A stretch of 45,068 nt of DNA, taken from assembly GCF_002934685.1 (NCBI RefSeq), contig NZ_NKHL01000108.1, positions 522-45,589 of the forward strand, read 5' to 3'. The stretch's first letter is position 1. Each line of letters begins with the position of its first letter. The notes under the pieces are model-generated. The model ran no database searches. It was not told the DNA's origin and saw nothing but the letters and a program-made list of their open reading frames with translations. The translations under genes were made by a program, and so were the position numbers. This DNA comes from Pseudomonas bohemica. Lineage in GTDB: Bacteria > Pseudomonadota > Gammaproteobacteria > Pseudomonadales > Pseudomonadaceae. Below, one piece after another: positions 17,466 to 25,971 of the stretch.

Positions 17466-17915
17466 ATGGCCGCCAAAGTCGAACCGTTCTGGATGCGCAA
17501 AACCCTCTCTCAACTCGATCAGGTGGAGTGGGAGTCCCTGTGCGACGGTTGTGGCTTGTGTTGCCTGCAAAAGCTCGAGGATGAGGACGACGGCAGCGTC
17601 TATTACACGCGCATCGCCTGCAAGTTGCTGGACCTGGATAGCTGCCAGTGCACCGATTACCCGAATCGTCGCGCGCAGGTATCCGATTGCATTCAGCTCA
17701 CGCCCGGTCAAGCCGATGAGTTCAAGTGGTTGCCACCCACCTGCGGCTACCGATTGGTTAGCGAGGGCAAGGATCTGCCGCTCTGGCACCATCTGGTGTG
17801 CGGCGACCGGGATCAGGTCCACAAGCAACGCATTTCCCAGTCCGGCCGCATGCTCAGCGAGAAGAGCGTGGCCGAAGACGATTGGGAGGATTACCTGATC
17901 TTTCGCGCTGGCTGA
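17466..17915 (+). CDS. YcgN family cysteine-cluster protein (UPF0260)
   Basis: A 149-residue conserved protein. The N-terminal [19 protein letters not shown] is the cysteine cluster that names the family, and further cysteines ([28 protein letters not shown]) fit a metal or Fe-S site. Function is unknown. ATG 17466 matches the family N terminus (WMRKTLSQL). Upstream in-frame codons to 17397 are not conserved. It converges on the DUF2892 gene. Confidence 0.92.
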   Translation: MAAKVEPFWMRKTLSQLDQVEWESLCDGCGLCCLQKLEDEDDGSVYYTRIACKLLDLDSCQCTDYPNRRAQVSDCIQLTPGQADEFKWLPPTCGYRLVSEGKDLPLWHHLVCGDRDQVHKQRISQSGRMLSEKSVAEDDWEDYLIFRAG

Positions 17916-18029
17916 TTGGTCCGTGAGCCAGAGCGATCGGAGCGCCTGTCGCGACAGAAATGGTGAGGAGAAGGCGCAGCTCAATTCGCTCGGCGATTTA
18001 TCGAATGAATTTCATTCTGTGAGAACGAC

Positions 18030-18069
18030 TTGCCGGCGGTGGTCTCCCTGAGATCGCTACCGCCGGCAA
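18030..18069. terminator. Bidirectional hairpin between convergent genes
   Basis: TTGCCGGCGGT (18030-18040) and ACCGCCGGCAA (18059-18069) form a perfect 11-bp stem, and the spacer can pair further. It lies between the stops of ycgN (17915) and the DUF2892 gene (18103). There is only a short U tract in each direction, so termination is inferred from position. Confidence 0.5.
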
Positions 18070-18102
18070 ACCGTGCTGTTGCATCCATCTAGCAGGGCTG
18101 CA

Positions 18103-18474
18103 TCAGACGCCCTTCGGCCCTGTCACCGCATCGACGCCTTTCACAACGGCTTCTTCCGCCGCCACCTCCGCCTTGGTCTTGAGCTTGCTCAGCTCGGCGC
18201 CGGCCTCTTCGATTCGTGTGCGCGCCAGGTCCATGTCGCTGCGGCTTTTCTCCAGCAGCGACTTGGCCGAGCAGTGACCGGTAATGCCGCGGGCCAGCAC
18301 GGCGCCGCCGATAGCCAGCTGCACGAGGCCGAAGATGCCGCCACGGCGCAGGCCTTTGCCCATCATCAGCACGCCACCGGCCAGCGAGCCGATACGCTCC
18401 CAACCCTGTACGTTCTGCTCTGGGTAATCGTGTAGCGGGCGTTCGACGCGTTTAAGGATCGGGGTATCGCTCAT
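18103..18474 (-). CDS. DUF2892 (YgaP-type transmembrane) domain protein
   Basis: A 123-residue small membrane protein. Two hydrophobic stretches carrying the DUF2892 pattern (ERIGSLAGGVLMMGKGLRRG and LVQLAIGGAVLARGITGHCS) occupy about residues 25-70. A charged coiled-coil-like tail (SRSDMDLARTRIEEAGAELS) follows. The rhodanese domain found in E. coli YgaP is absent. Function is unknown. ATG 18474 has GGAGAG 6-7 nt upstream. Confidence 0.82.
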   Translation of the reverse strand: MSDTPILKRVERPLHDYPEQNVQGWERIGSLAGGVLMMGKGLRRGGIFGLVQLAIGGAVLARGITGHCSAKSLLEKSRSDMDLARTRIEEAGAELSKLKTKAEVAAEEAVVKGVDAVTGPKGV

Positions 18475-18559
18475 GATGCGCTCTCCAGGAAAAGTAAGGT
18501 CCCTAAAGCTGACTGTCACAAGCACAAACTGTTCAATGCGTTTTGTCGCGACGAGTCGA

Positions 18560-19048
18560 TCAGGTGCGATCGGTTTCGCGACCGAATTGTGGCCCGGAGC
18601 GCGTGTTGTTGCCCTTGGCCATGCGATCGTAAAGCACGACATTGACGGTCGCTGCCAGGTTCATGCAGCCGGTGGTAGGGATGTACACCACATCTTCGCA
18701 CCAGTCGCGAATCTCTTTATCCAGCGAGCCATCTTCCGGGCCGAAGATGTAGATCGCGCGATCCGGGTGAGTGTATTCGGGCAGCGAACGAGCGCCTTCC
18801 ACCAGTTCCACGGCGACGGGCACGCAGCCAAGGGGGATGATCTTTTTCAGGTCATCGATGCCGATCAGCGGAATGTCCTGATGGATCTTCTTGGTGTCGG
18901 TCACGAAATCCCGGGCCCGCTCGTAGCGCTTGCCGGTATAGAACACCGACGCCACCCCGTAACAGCCCGCCGCGCGCATCACCGAACCGACGTTTTCCGG
19001 GGATTTGGGGTTGTACAAGCCGATGCAGGCATAGCGTTTGTTGGCCAC
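18560..19048 (-). CDS. SPOUT-class RNA methyltransferase (TrmH family)
   Basis: A 162-residue SPOUT methyltransferase. Visible are the motif 1 asparagine region SPENVGSVMRAAG, motif 2 YIFGPEDGSL and motif 3 IPTTGCMNLAATVNVVLYD, which together form the knotted SAM site. The lack of an N-terminal substrate-binding domain resembles TrmL-size enzymes that methylate tRNA ribose, but I cannot assign the target. The start is GTG 19048 with no purine-rich site upstream, so translation is probably weak or leaderless. Confidence 0.88.
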   Translation of the reverse strand: MANKRYACIGLYNPKSPENVGSVMRAAGCYGVASVFYTGKRYERARDFVTDTKKIHQDIPLIGIDDLKKIIPLGCVPVAVELVEGARSLPEYTHPDRAIYIFGPEDGSLDKEIRDWCEDVVYIPTTGCMNLAATVNVVLYDRMAKGNNTRSGPQFGRETDRT

Positions 19049-19108
19049 GGAGGAGGTGCTCGCTGGAAAAGGCCAGCATTATACGGGAGGTCAGATGAAG
19101 GCGGGATA

Positions 19109-19202
19109 CTGTGGGAGCGCGCTTGCCCGCGATGGCTTATGTCCATCCGACCCTCTTATGGCGGCTGTACAGACGTCTTCGCGGGCAAGCACGCTCCTGC
19201 AG
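19109..19202. repeat. REPIN (type 1/2 mixed)
   Basis: Left unit CTGTGGGAGCGCGCTTGCCC and right unit GGGCAAGCACGCTCCTGCAG are inverted around a spacer of about 45 nt. It lies between the RNA methyltransferase and yajD. Confidence 0.85.
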
Positions 19203-19204
19203 GT

Positions 19205-19576
19205 TTAATCCTCTTTCTTCATCAATCCGGCCAGCGCGGCGAACGGGTTGTGGGTCGCTTTCGCCGTTTTCGGGCTGCTGGTCGAGCTGTCGGAGAAGTA
19301 CTGTTGATCGGTGTAGCGCGAGTGCTCGTTGTCGTGGCAGTACAGGCACAAAAGCTCCCAGTTGGAGCCGTCCTGCGGGTTGTTATCGTGATTGTGATCG
19401 CGGTGGTGCACGGTCAGCTCGCTCAGGCGCTTGCCGGAAAACTCCCGGGCACAACGGCCGCAGACGTGCGGGTACATGCGCAGGGCCTTGTCGCGATAGC
19501 CCATTTCGCGATCGCGCTGGGCATCGGCAAGGATGCGATCGAGCTTGGAAGTGTTGGTCGGCGTTCCCGAACTCAT
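19205..19576 (-). CDS. yajD: YajD family HNH nuclease
   Basis: A 123-residue HNH protein. It has the zinc-binding CGRC pair, a core LTVHHRDHNHDNNP with N-W-E-L-L-C-L-Y-C-H-D-N-E, and thus the H-N-H metal site plus a second Cys pair. Length and layout match E. coli YajD. Its cellular role is not established. ATG 19576 has AGGTGA 4 nt upstream. It is in a leftward run with the spermidine-synthase-like gene, 58 nt apart. Confidence 0.9.
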   Translation of the reverse strand: MSSGTPTNTSKLDRILADAQRDREMGYRDKALRMYPHVCGRCAREFSGKRLSELTVHHRDHNHDNNPQDGSNWELLCLYCHDNEHSRYTDQQYFSDSSTSSPKTAKATHNPFAALAGLMKKED

Positions 19577-19634
19577 GTGTCACCTGTTTCGTGTTCTGTT
19601 GGCAATGGGACAAGTCTAGCGCTTTGCTCGTCGC

Positions 19635-20321
19635 TCAGCCCTTGAGTTTTTCCGCAATCCAGATCGTATGGCGCGTGCCCTTGTTGCCGTGGGCGTAGAC
19701 CTTGACCTCTTCGGCCTTGAAACCGGCCTTGCGCAGTTTGTCACTGAACGCGGCATCGGCGCTGGCGGACCAGACGGCCAGCACGCCTTTGGGCCGCAAC
19801 GCGCTGGCGCAGGCGGCAAGCCCACCGGATGAATACAGCCAGCTGTTGGACTTCTGCGTCAGGCCTTCGGGGCCGTTGTCGACGTCGAGCATGATTGCGT
19901 CGAAGCCCTGAGGCTCGCTTTTCAACACCTGAGCCACGTCCTGGATGACGACCCTGGCGCGCGGATCGTGCAACGGATTACCGGATTTCTCACCCAGCGG
20001 GCCACGATTCCACTCGACAACCCCCGGCACCAGTTCGGCCACTACCACCTCGCCGTTCTTGCCCAGATGCTTGAGCGCCGAGGCAAGTGTGAAGCCCATG
20101 CCCAGCCCGCCGATCAACACGCGGGGTTGCAGGCGTGACGCAACTTTCCTGCAGGGGATTTCGGCCAGTGCGTCTTCGGAACCATGCATGCGCGTGTTCA
20201 TCAACTGGCCGCCGTCGCCGCCCTGGATCTTGATCACGAAATCCTCGCCGTACTCGAACAGGCACAGGGCGCCGCCGTTGTCGGGGATCGGGGTGGTGTC
20301 GAGCAGAACGAAACGTTTCAT
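19635..20321 (-). CDS. Spermidine-synthase-like methyltransferase-fold protein
   Basis: A 228-residue protein with the C-terminal (Rossmann) half of the SpeE family. The SAM-type motif I reads VLIGGLGMGFTLASAL, followed by VVVAELVPGVVEWN and DAIMLDVDNGPEGL. The usual N-terminal beta domain is very short. The TDP triad Asp of true aminopropyltransferases is replaced by VDNGP, so spermidine synthesis is doubtful. It may be a different SAM-dependent enzyme. ATG 20321 begins MKRFVLLDTT. It could be cotranscribed with yajD downstream. Annotation pipelines may call it spermidine synthase. Confidence 0.8.
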   Translation of the reverse strand: MKRFVLLDTTPIPDNGGALCLFEYGEDFVIKIQGGDGGQLMNTRMHGSEDALAEIPCRKVASRLQPRVLIGGLGMGFTLASALKHLGKNGEVVVAELVPGVVEWNRGPLGEKSGNPLHDPRARVVIQDVAQVLKSEPQGFDAIMLDVDNGPEGLTQKSNSWLYSSGGLAACASALRPKGVLAVWSASADAAFSDKLRKAGFKAEEVKVYAHGNKGTRHTIWIAEKLKG

Positions 20322-20432
20322 GGAAAACTCGGTGGGCAGCGTGGCGGGGCGCAGAGCAATTTGTCAGCGCACGAAGCGCTGGGCAGGAGTAGCCTGAGCA
20401 TCCCAGCAAAAGATTGGCAGTGGAGGCCAACG

Positions 20433-20720
20433 ATGAAGCGGTCCATTCTAGCGGCGATTGCCCTGGCGATGCTTGGCGTTTCGCAGGCGTTTGCCGAGAA
20501 TCTGCAACCTGTCCTCAACACCCCCGAGCCAATCGCCGCCACCTCCGGCTCGCCCGGCACGGCTACGCCGACTCCTTATCCGCAAGTCAGCCCGCCCAGC
20601 GTTCCCCGCGCGGGAGGGCAGGGCAATCCGCCGTTATTGCCAAAAATCCCCCAGCCGGGGCCGCCAAAGGAAGATGAGCCGTCGCCGGGGTTGCCGCCTC
20701 CCCAAAAGCCAAGTCCGTGA
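20433..20720 (+). CDS. Short secreted proline-rich protein
   Basis: A 95-residue protein with a clean Sec signal peptide (MKRSILAAIALAMLGVSQAFA, cleavage near residue 21). A roughly 70-residue mature part made mostly of Pro, Gly, Ser and Thr follows, with no Cys and few charged residues. It has no recognisable domain and is probably unstructured in the periplasm. ATG 20433 has GGAGG 8 nt upstream, which supports a real gene. It diverges from the spermidine-synthase-like gene. Confidence 0.72.
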   Translation: MKRSILAAIALAMLGVSQAFAENLQPVLNTPEPIAATSGSPGTATPTPYPQVSPPSVPRAGGQGNPPLLPKIPQPGPPKEDEPSPGLPPPQKPSP

Positions 20721-20751
20721 GCGGTGAAACACTAACGGCAGCTCACCAACG

Positions 20752-20845
20752 CCATAGGCGTGAGCTTGCTCATGAATACGATGCTCCAAGCGCAGTAGAT
20801 GTAGCGAATGCACTGATTTCCTCGTGAGCAAGCTGACTCCCACAG
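20752..20845. repeat. REPIN (type 2, degenerate)
   Basis: A decayed left unit (TAGGCGTGAGCTTGCTCATG) and a right unit (GTGAGCAAGCTGACTCCCACA) are inverted across about 45 nt, between the proline-rich gene and the cyclic-nucleotide-binding gene. Confidence 0.7.
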
Positions 20846-20887
20846 AGGTTGCGGTCGCCAGCTAGTCCGAAAAAACGGCAGCGTGGG

Positions 20888-21361
20888 TTATTCCTGCTGC
20901 GCCAACACCTGCCCATCCATCATCCGCAAGCGCTTGGACATGGCGATGGCGATGGCGCGGATGATCTTGGCCGCTACCCTGGGCGCTTCGTTGAGCATCT
21001 TGTCCAGTGAATCCTTGCCCAGATTCAACAGATAGCAAGGCGAGGCGGCGATGCAGCTGGCCGAGCGGCGTTCGCCGTCCAGTACCGCCATCTCGCCAAA
21101 CGCCCGGCCGCTACGCAGGATGGCGGTTTCCACCTGTTTGCCATCGCCGTTGAGCTTCTGCACCGACACCGTACCCGAGTGGATGACGCACATGAAGGTG
21201 CCGGCGTCGCCCTCGTTGAAGATGGCGTCGCCTTTCTCGATGCTGCTGATGCTGAAGTAACCCGCCGCCGCAGAGAAATCCGCTGGCGTGAGCGCGAGGA
21301 ACAGACCGCAGTCCATCAGCATCTCGCGGATTTCATTGTTCAAGGATGACGATATCGGCAT
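20888..21361 (-). CDS. Cyclic-nucleotide-binding domain protein
   Basis: A 157-residue stand-alone cNMP-binding domain. The phosphate-binding cassette reads GRAFGEMAVLDGERRSASC, keeping the Glu and Arg that contact the cyclic nucleotide. There is no DNA-binding helix-turn-helix as in Crp/Vfr, so it would work through protein partners. ATG 21361 is chosen by family start; upstream in-frame codons to 21457 look non-coding. It may be cotranscribed with ptrB (106 nt upstream on the same strand). Confidence 0.85.
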   Translation of the reverse strand: MPISSSLNNEIREMLMDCGLFLALTPADFSAAAGYFSISSIEKGDAIFNEGDAGTFMCVIHSGTVSVQKLNGDGKQVETAILRSGRAFGEMAVLDGERRSASCIAASPCYLLNLGKDSLDKMLNEAPRVAAKIIRAIAIAMSKRLRMMDGQVLAQQE

Positions 21362-21466
21362 GGGATGTTCTTGTTCAGTGTTTTGAAAATGATTCAGTAG
21401 CAGACGACCCGGAGGACACAACGCCTGCCAGCAGTCTGATATGACAAACGGCCGCAACGGAGTTCC

Positions 21467-23524
21467 TCAGGCCAGCTGCAATACCTTGAAAACAAAACCG
21501 TATTCGAGCGCTACATCACGCAATCCTTGATAACGGCCACTCATCCCGCCGTGCCCCGCACCCAGTTCGGTCTTGAGCAGCAGCAGATTGTCGTTGGTCC
21601 TGGTATCGCGCAATTTTGCCACCCACTTGGCCGCTTCCCAATACTGCACGCGGCTGTCGTTGTACCCGGCGATCACCAGCAGCGCCGGATAGGCCTGGGC
21701 GCTGACATTCTCATACGGCGCGTAAGCCTTGATCCGAGCGTAGACCTCGGGCTCCTGCGGGTTGCCCCACTCGTCGTATTCAGTAACGGTCAGCGGCAGG
21801 TCGGGGTCGAGCATGGTGTTGAGCACGTCGACGAACGGCACCTCTGCGATCGCCGCCTTGAACAGGTCAGGACGCTGATTGACCACCGCGCCGATCAATA
21901 GCCCGCCAGCACTGCCGCCGCTGATCACCAGTTTCTCGGCGGTGGTAAGCGTTTGCGCAATCAAATGTTCGGCGCAGGCAATGAAATCGCTGAAGGTGTT
22001 CTGTTTGTGCTCCTGCTTGCCGCCGCGATACCAGGCTTCGCCCAATTCGCCGCCGCCGCGCACATGAGCGATGGCAAAGGCGATTCCGCGATCGAGCAGA
22101 CTGAGCCGCGCATGGGAGAACCACGGATCGAGGCTTTCACCGTAGGCGCCATAGCCGTACAGATACAGTGGCACCTGCTGACCCGCCAGTTCGCGTTTGA
22201 CTACAAGGCTGATCGGTACCTTGGTACCGTCGGCTGCTGTCGCCCAAAGACGCTGACTGACGTAGGCGTCGGCGTCGAACACACCCAGAACCGGCGTTTC
22301 CTTGAGTACGACTTGCTCACCGGTGGCCAGAGTCAATTGACGCACCTGTGGCGGGCGATTCAGCGACTGATAGCGCAGGCGAATCCTGTCGCTGTCGAAC
22401 TCAAGGGTGTCCTGCACATAGAGGTTGTAGGCCGCGTCCGGCAATTGCACGCGATAGGGCGACAAACCCTGTGGGTGAACTTCAACGATGGGCAGGCCGC
22501 CTTCACGCAGGCTCAGGGTCAGCCCCTTGGCGTTGAGGCTGAATCCGTCCAGCATGACCGTCTCGCTGTGCGGGATCAGCGTCTGCCAGTCCTTGCGCTC
22601 CGGCACGCCGCCGGTTTTCTCGGGCGCGTGAAACAGGGCGAAGTTAATACCGGCCTGATTACTGCGAATCAGCCAGCTCCAAGTGCCGTCGATCAGGCCG
22701 TGATCGACAGAGTATTCGTGACCTTCGCTACGCGGCGCCATGCACACGAACGCCTGCGCAGGTGTACTGGCGTCCAGTACCCAGCTTTCGCCGGTGGTCT
22801 TGCTGTCCAGCGCCAGTACCAGTTGGCGCTCGGAGCTGGTGCGATAGCAATGCAGGAAGAAACGCCCGTCCGGCTCGTTGAACACCAGATCCGCCGAGTC
22901 GTCGCCCAGTTTGTGACGATAGAGCTTGTGAGGACGGTGGGTTTCATCCAGTTCGCCGAAGAACAGCGTCCGGCTGTCGTTGGCCCAGGTCATGCTGCCG
23001 TCGCAGTCCTCGAACGGCAGGCTGGTCACGTCACCTGTGCTCAGTTCCTTGACGTACAGCCGATAAACCTCTTCGCCGCTGGTATCCAGGCTGTAGGCCA
23101 GACGCTGATGATCCGGGCTGATGCTGAAGGCACCGAGGGAAAAGAAGCCACCATTGGCCAGCACGTTGGGGTCGAGCAGCAGTTGTTCGGCGGTTTCATC
23201 AACCGTCTGCGAATCATCGGCCGGGCGCGGGCAGCGGTAGTGGCGAGCGTACTCGTCGCCTTCGGTGGTGCGGGTGTAATACAGGTACGGCCCCCACGGC
23301 GAGGGCAGCGACAGGTCGGTCTCGAGGATGCGCCCCTTGATCTCCTGAAACAGGGTTTCGCGCAATGCCTGTTGATCGGCGAGCTGGCGTTCCTGATAGT
23401 CGTTTTCGGCCTTGAGGTAATCGAGCACCTCATCGGTGTCGCGATTCTGCAGCCAGGCATACGGATCGGCACCGTCTGCCTTGCGGGCAAGCGGAGCGCG
23501 GGATTTGATGTCGGAAGAAGGCAT
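21467..23524 (-). CDS. ptrB: Oligopeptidase B
   Basis: A 685-residue serine peptidase of the prolyl oligopeptidase family (S9A) that cleaves short peptides after Arg or Lys in the cytosol. An N-terminal seven-bladed propeller spans about 70-410. The C-terminal hydrolase domain has Ser538 in SGGSAGG, Asp623 in GYNDSRV and His658 in GAGHGG. These lie six residues beyond the E. coli enzyme's triad positions, as I recall them. The acidic pair that fixes basic P1 residues cannot be confirmed by eye. ATG 23524 begins MPSSDIKSRAPLARK; the frame runs further upstream without conservation. Confidence 0.93.
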   Translation of the reverse strand: MPSSDIKSRAPLARKADGADPYAWLQNRDTDEVLDYLKAENDYQERQLADQQALRETLFQEIKGRILETDLSLPSPWGPYLYYTRTTEGDEYARHYRCPRPADDSQTVDETAEQLLLDPNVLANGGFFSLGAFSISPDHQRLAYSLDTSGEEVYRLYVKELSTGDVTSLPFEDCDGSMTWANDSRTLFFGELDETHRPHKLYRHKLGDDSADLVFNEPDGRFFLHCYRTSSERQLVLALDSKTTGESWVLDASTPAQAFVCMAPRSEGHEYSVDHGLIDGTWSWLIRSNQAGINFALFHAPEKTGGVPERKDWQTLIPHSETVMLDGFSLNAKGLTLSLREGGLPIVEVHPQGLSPYRVQLPDAAYNLYVQDTLEFDSDRIRLRYQSLNRPPQVRQLTLATGEQVVLKETPVLGVFDADAYVSQRLWATAADGTKVPISLVVKRELAGQQVPLYLYGYGAYGESLDPWFSHARLSLLDRGIAFAIAHVRGGGELGEAWYRGGKQEHKQNTFSDFIACAEHLIAQTLTTAEKLVISGGSAGGLLIGAVVNQRPDLFKAAIAEVPFVDVLNTMLDPDLPLTVTEYDEWGNPQEPEVYARIKAYAPYENVSAQAYPALLVIAGYNDSRVQYWEAAKWVAKLRDTRTNDNLLLLKTELGAGHGGMSGRYQGLRDVALEYGFVFKVLQLA

Positions 23525-23666
23525 GCTGGGCTCTCTCAAAAGTGAAACAGACCGCTCCGCCAGCACCTGCACAAGGCGCCGCGGACCGATTACTGAAGCC
23601 GGGGAAGCCGGGCTTGCGAAAAGTCGTTATCATAAGCGCCTCTTTACCTGCCTTACCACGGACGTC

Positions 23667-24176
23667 ATGACCGACAACGACTATCTGATTGCCTGGGGCC
23701 TTTACGCATTCGCTGCGTTGGGCTGTCTGTTGGTGTGGTTCAAGCTGACGGGCTGGATGTGGCGCTACCTGCGTGAACCGCTGCGGGTGGTTGGTGCGGT
23801 CCTGCTGTTCTGCCCGACCATCATCGACCCGGTCAAGGAAAAATACGCGCCGGCCCTGGCCATCAGCGTCCTGGATCTGGGGCTCAAGGTGGGCAATAAC
23901 GTCTGGCGTGCGGCGCTCGACCTTTCCACCTATGGCGCAATTGCGCTGGGGCTATACGTCATCTTCGCGCTGATCCGTCTGCCGTTCCTGCGCAGGAAAA
24001 AGGCTCGCCAGGCCCACGCCCAAGCCGCTGCCGCGCAGGCTGGCGCCGAGCAGACGGAAGACGATCAACCTTTCGCTTCCCAAGACTCAGACCGCTACGC
24101 CGGCAAGCCCGTCGAGCTCGCCAAGGACATAAACGCAGCCCCGGGCGGCCGCTATCGGGTCGAGCCCAAACTTTGA
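23667..24176 (+). CDS. Small membrane protein with polar C-terminal tail
   Basis: A 169-residue protein with three hydrophobic segments (about residues 6-30, 38-55 and 88-112). An Ala/Gln-rich, charged cytoplasmic tail ends in APGGRYRVEPKL. Pipelines often label it an MFS transporter, but three helices are too few. No motif is recognised and function is unknown. ATG 23667 (MTDNDYLIAWGLYAF) is preferred to upstream in-frame codons that overlap the divergent ptrB start. Confidence 0.75.
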   Translation: MTDNDYLIAWGLYAFAALGCLLVWFKLTGWMWRYLREPLRVVGAVLLFCPTIIDPVKEKYAPALAISVLDLGLKVGNNVWRAALDLSTYGAIALGLYVIFALIRLPFLRRKKARQAHAQAAAAQAGAEQTEDDQPFASQDSDRYAGKPVELAKDINAAPGGRYRVEPKL

Positions 24177-24191
24177 TATTGATTGGTATCC

Positions 24192-24281
24192 CGTAGGAGC
24201 GCGCTTGCCCACGAAAGATGTGTCTGACTCTACAGATGCTTGATTCCACTAACGTATCGCGGGCAAGCGCCTTCCTGCAGG
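24192..24281. repeat. REPIN (type 1)
   Basis: Left unit CGTAGGAGCGCGCTTGCCC and right unit GGGCAAGCGCCTTCCTGCAG are inverted, between the membrane protein gene and the amidotransferase gene. Confidence 0.85.
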
Positions 24282-24314
24282 GGTATGTGCGATTGGACGT
24301 ACCGAGACCTGAGC

Positions 24315-25088
24315 ATGTGTGAACTTCTGGGCATGAGTGCCAATGTACCGACCGACATTGTGTTCAGCTTCACCGGGCTGATGCAGCGTGGCGGGCGCAC
24401 CGGTCCCCACCGTGATGGTTGGGGCATCGGGTTCTATGAAGGGCGCGGCCTGCGTCTGTTTCAGGACCCGGCCGCCAGTAGCGAGTCCGAGATCGCGCAG
24501 TTGGTGCAGCGTTACCCGATCAAGAGCGAAGTGGTCATCGGCCATATTCGTCAGGCCAACGTCGGCAAGGTCTGCCTGTCCAACACCCATCCTTTCGTCC
24601 GCGAACTGTGGGGCCGCAACTGGTGTTTCGCCCATAACGGCCAGCTGGCGAATTTTCACCCCCGGGCAACGTTCTATCGCCCGGTCGGAGACACCGACAG
24701 CGAAGCTGCGTTCTGCGATCTGCTCAACCGGGTTCGCGAAGGGTTTCCCGAGCCTGTCGAGATCGAACAGCTACTGCCGACGTTGGTCCAAGCCTGCAGC
24801 GAGTATCGAGACAGGGGCGTGTTCAATGGCCTGCTCAGTGATGGTGACTGGCTGTTCTGTTTCTGTTCCACCAAGCTGGTGCATATCACCCGGCGAGCGC
24901 CGTTCGGGCCTGCGCGGCTCAAGGACGTCGACGTAATTGTCGATTTTCAGGCAGAAACCACTCCTAACGATGTGGTCACGGTCATCGCCACCGAGCCGTT
25001 GACAGAGGACGAAACCTGGAATCGCTATGAGCCGGGAAACTGGAGCCTGTGGCGTCGCGGCGAATGCGTGGCCGAAGGCCGTACCTGA
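24315..25088 (+). CDS. Class II glutamine amidotransferase (YafJ type)
   Basis: A 257-residue Ntn-hydrolase-fold glutaminase domain without a synthetase partner. The nucleophile is Cys2 (MCELLGM), exposed after Met removal. Other glutaminase motifs are GWGIGFYEG, VIGHIRQANVG (Arg) and CFAHNGQLANF (Asn-Gly oxyanion). It resembles E. coli YafJ, whose role is unknown. Cys2 fixes the start at ATG 24315; an upstream in-frame ATG would abolish the mechanism. It is 13 nt ahead of the DUF2937 gene and probably cotranscribed with it. Confidence 0.9.
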   Translation: MCELLGMSANVPTDIVFSFTGLMQRGGRTGPHRDGWGIGFYEGRGLRLFQDPAASSESEIAQLVQRYPIKSEVVIGHIRQANVGKVCLSNTHPFVRELWGRNWCFAHNGQLANFHPRATFYRPVGDTDSEAAFCDLLNRVREGFPEPVEIEQLLPTLVQACSEYRDRGVFNGLLSDGDWLFCFCSTKLVHITRRAPFGPARLKDVDVIVDFQAETTPNDVVTVIATEPLTEDETWNRYEPGNWSLWRRGECVAEGRT

Positions 25089-25101
25089 CAGAGAGGGACC
25101 T

Positions 25102-25626
25102 ATGCTGCGAAGCTATGTGCGACTGGTGTTGTTCACGGCAGGCCTGTTGATCGGCGTGCAGATTCCCGGCTTCATCAGCGATTACACCAAGCGCGTCGAA
25201 GCGCATCTGATGGAAGCGCAGCAGAACCTGCGGGGCTACACCGAGACCGCTCAGCGCTTCTTCAATGGCGATGTGCAGGCGCTGATCCAGCATTACCGCA
25301 GCAGCGACGACCCGGTGTTCCGCACCGATGCCAACAACATCAGCAACCTGCTGAGTCGCACCCAGATCCTCGACCGCGAGTGGCTGGCCCTGCAAGGGCC
25401 GTGGTACATGCGCACCTGGCATGTGCTGACCGCTGCCGATCCGGACATCCGCACCGAGACGTGGAACGGCTATACATGGCAAGTGCTGCTATCGCCGGAA
25501 GTCATCGGCTGGGGGTTGGCGTGTGCGTTGCTGTTTTCGCTGGTGATCGAAAGTTTCGTGGTGTTCATCGACTGGGTATTCGTGGGGCGGCATCACGTGC
25601 GGCAGGTCAATCGGGATTGGCGGTGA
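25102..25626 (+). CDS. DUF2937 family membrane protein
   Basis: A 174-residue protein with one N-terminal hydrophobic segment (LVLFTAGLLIGVQIPGFI) and one near the C terminus (GWGLACALLFSLVIESFVVF). A roughly 100-residue periplasmic or cytoplasmic helical region lies between them. It matches DUF2937 as I recall it; function is unknown. GAGAGGGA precedes ATG 25102. It follows the amidotransferase gene with 13 nt spacing. Confidence 0.82.
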   Translation: MLRSYVRLVLFTAGLLIGVQIPGFISDYTKRVEAHLMEAQQNLRGYTETAQRFFNGDVQALIQHYRSSDDPVFRTDANNISNLLSRTQILDREWLALQGPWYMRTWHVLTAADPDIRTETWNGYTWQVLLSPEVIGWGLACALLFSLVIESFVVFIDWVFVGRHHVRQVNRDWR

Positions 25627-25659
25627 GTGCGGACGGGCCCCAGGTCTGATCTTCGACCC

Positions 25660-25752
25660 CGTGGGAGCGAGCTTGCTCGCGAAAGCTGAATGTCAGGCGC
25701 CGAGTCTGTGTCGGGTTCACTGGCCGCTTCGCGAGCAAGCTCGCTCCCACAG
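25660..25752. repeat. REPIN (type 2, near-perfect)
   Basis: GTGGGAGCGAGCTTGCTCGC at 25661-25680 has its exact reverse complement at the right end, and pairing continues inward through GAAAGC. It is the best-preserved type 2 REPIN in the window and can be used as its reference. Confidence 0.92.
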
Positions 25753-25902
25753 TTTTTGCAACGTTGTTTGACGTGTAGCTACCGCGATGGACCACGATAC
25801 TCGGGTTCACTTTGCTGATCCCTCCCCGCCGCTTTGTTAGTTGAAGGCCTCGTCCCTACGCACCCAGGAATCCGCCTGGACATGACAGGCGAGCTTCAAC
25901 AC

Positions 25903-25921
25903 TGCAAAGGGTTGCTTTGCA
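25903..25921. promoter_or_regulatory. Palindrome in the pxpABC promoter
   Basis: TGCAAAG (25903-25909), 5 nt, CTTTGCA (25915-25921): a perfect 7-bp inverted repeat about 50 nt upstream of the pxpA start. A possible -10 box TAGACT (25925-25930) begins four bases downstream, so a protein bound here would cover the promoter. The promoter and operator assignments are inferred. Confidence 0.5.
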
Positions 25922-25971
25922 CGCGTAGACTCAAGGGTGTCCCCAACCTTTACTCGCACAGGAGATACGCC

